From positions 62,001 through 126,000 of the forward strand of contig JBBDXT010000005.1 in the NCBI GenBank assembly GCA_040902225.1: DNA of 64,000 nucleotides, read 5' to 3'. Below are positions 62,844 to 64,000 of this stretch, piece by piece. The DNA comes from Chloroflexota bacterium (lineage in GTDB: Bacteria > Chloroflexota > Limnocylindria > QHBO01). A model generated the notes under the pieces. The model did not search any database. It saw only the letters and a program-made list of their open reading frames with translations, and was not told where the DNA came from. Positions within the stretch are counted from its first letter, which is position 1; every line of letters begins with the position of its first letter. Made by a program: the position numbers and the translations under genes.

Positions 62844-64000
62844 TGAATGAGGCATTCGACCTGGTCATCATCGGCGCCGGCGAGGCCGGCCAGGCGGCGG
62901 CGCACCTGGCCCGCAAGCTCGGCGGCAGCGTCGCGATCATCGACCGCGAGCTGTTCGGCGGCTCGTGCCCGTTCTGGGCCTGCATGCCGTCGAAGGCGCT
63001 CCTCCACGCTGCGGCGATCCACCACGCTGGCGGCGACTACCCGTGGCAGCGGGCGTCGGACTTCCGGGACTGGATGATCGTTCGCGAGCACCGCGACTGG
63101 CCCGACGACAGCGGTCATGTCAAGGATCTGGAGGCCGCCGGGGCGGTCGTCATCCGCGGCGAGGGTCGGATCGACGGGCCCGGCCGGGTCGTCGTCCGCT
63201 ACGACGACGGCGAGCGGATCCTCGGCGCGAATGCGATCCTCGTGTCGGTCGGGACGAACTCGACGATCCCCGACGACATCGAGGGCCTCGACCAGATCAA
63301 GCCCTGGACGAACCGCGAGGCCACATCGACCCGCGAGCTGCCGCGAAGCCTGGTCATCCTGGGCGCCGGTCCGACCGGCGTCGAGATGTCCCAGGTCTAC
63401 AGCCGCTATGGCGTGCCGACGATCCTCGTGTCGCCGCATGAGCGGATCAACCCGAAGGACCACCCCCGCAGCTCGGCGACGCTCGATGCCGCCCTGCGCC
63501 GCGACGGCGTCGACATCCGGACCGGCGTCCGCGCCACGCGGGTGAGGCCGCGGGCCGGACGCGATGGCGCGCACGCGATCGAGCTGTCCGACGGCGCGAC
63601 GGTCGAAGGCCACGAAGTCCTGCTCGCGGTCGGGCGGACCGCGCCGCTGGCGAACCTCGGTCTGGAGACGGTCGGCATCCGCCTCGACGACGGCCAGCTC
63701 CATCCCGACGATCGCCTCCGCATCGCCGACGGCGTCTACGTCGCTGGCGACCCGGCCGGGCCCGAGATGCACACCCACCTCGCTGTCTACCAGGGCGAGA
63801 TGATCGCCCGGATCGCGTTGGGCGAGGACGTGAAGCCCGACCACCGGGCCATTCCGCGCGCCACCTATACCGAGCCCCAGACCGCCGGGGTCGGCCTCCA
63901 GCTCGAGGAGGCCCTGGAGCGGGGCTTCGACGCTTTCGAGGAGACGCAGGACTACGCGACCACCGCCCCTGGCTACATCGCGGAAGCCGCCGGCCACGTG
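62844..64000 (+). CDS. Second pyridine nucleotide-disulfide-type oxidoreductase, partial
   Basis: About 385 residues are visible; the gene runs off the window. ATG 62844 starts MNEAFDLVIIGAGEAGQAAA. The disulfide pair is in GGSCPFWACMPSK (C42, C47), and NAD(P) binding is in LVILGAGPTGVEMSQVYSRY. It differs from MerA in lacking the GTCxNxGC wording. The reductant target is unknown; its operon position with merA suggests a thiol or metal detoxification role. Confidence 0.82.

Overview
The window is GC-rich, gene-dense bacterial DNA. Gene content (a two-gene-style acyl-CoA mutase large subunit, an F420-type luciferase-like oxidoreductase, a CysS with the TPYD/HLGH signature, a fused E1 dehydrogenase, a SpoIID/LytB protein) suggests a Chloroflexota (Limnocylindria-like) or deep actinobacterial genome, probably metagenome-derived. 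This placement is an inference. No CRISPR array, rRNA or complete transposase was seen.

Layout. 0.1-28.9 kb is housekeeping-like: a glutamate-dehydrogenase-like protein, an acyl-CoA mutase, a 5'-3' exonuclease, an envelope SpoIID protein, an ornithine-cyclodeaminase-like enzyme, MFS and other membrane proteins, CysS, an acyl-CoA dehydrogenase, an FTR1 iron permease, a TPR-rhomboid, a glycosyltransferase carrying a CysS tail domain, a polyamine-type ABC operon with a cupin, an E1/acyltransferase/DNA glycosylase operon, and tRNA-Arg. Several of these genes have a TANNNT box only 6-9 nt before the start codon, suggesting leaderless transcripts. 29-33.7 kb is a degraded stretch with gene fragments and frameshifted genes.

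33.7-43.2 kb is an envelope-stress/efflux island: an S1C protease, an OmpR-family two-component pair, a winged-helix protein, a GT39 glycosyltransferase, and an HlyD-MacB-type exporter with a DUF5666-like protein. Four of its transcription units share a 16-bp box (CCCATGAYCCTCTCAG) exactly 10 nt upstream of a -10-like hexamer, which predicts a self-contained regulon. 44.3-52.9 kb is a compact seven-gene minus-strand operon for glycerol or a related polyol: GntR regulator, three-module flavoprotein, CoxG-like protein, FGGY kinase, APC permease, metallophosphoesterase and nucleotidyltransferase.

53-57.2 kb is a patchwork of single genes (a PLP enzyme and an FAD monooxygenase) separated by copies of a roughly 200-bp structured repeat, R. 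R also lies on both sides of the efflux island. Its hairpin shows compensatory base changes between copies, and truncated genes abut or lie near several copies. A second direct-repeat pair brackets a cyclase/STAND ATPase gene (57.7-60.4 kb). The window ends in a mercury-type detoxification cluster: a CmtR-like ArsR regulator and a free HMA protein, divergent from MerA and a second disulfide-type flavoprotein that runs off the edge.

At least four frameshifts occur in otherwise good genes, at least three of them in G/C-rich tracts. Sequencing or assembly error is as likely as pseudogenisation.
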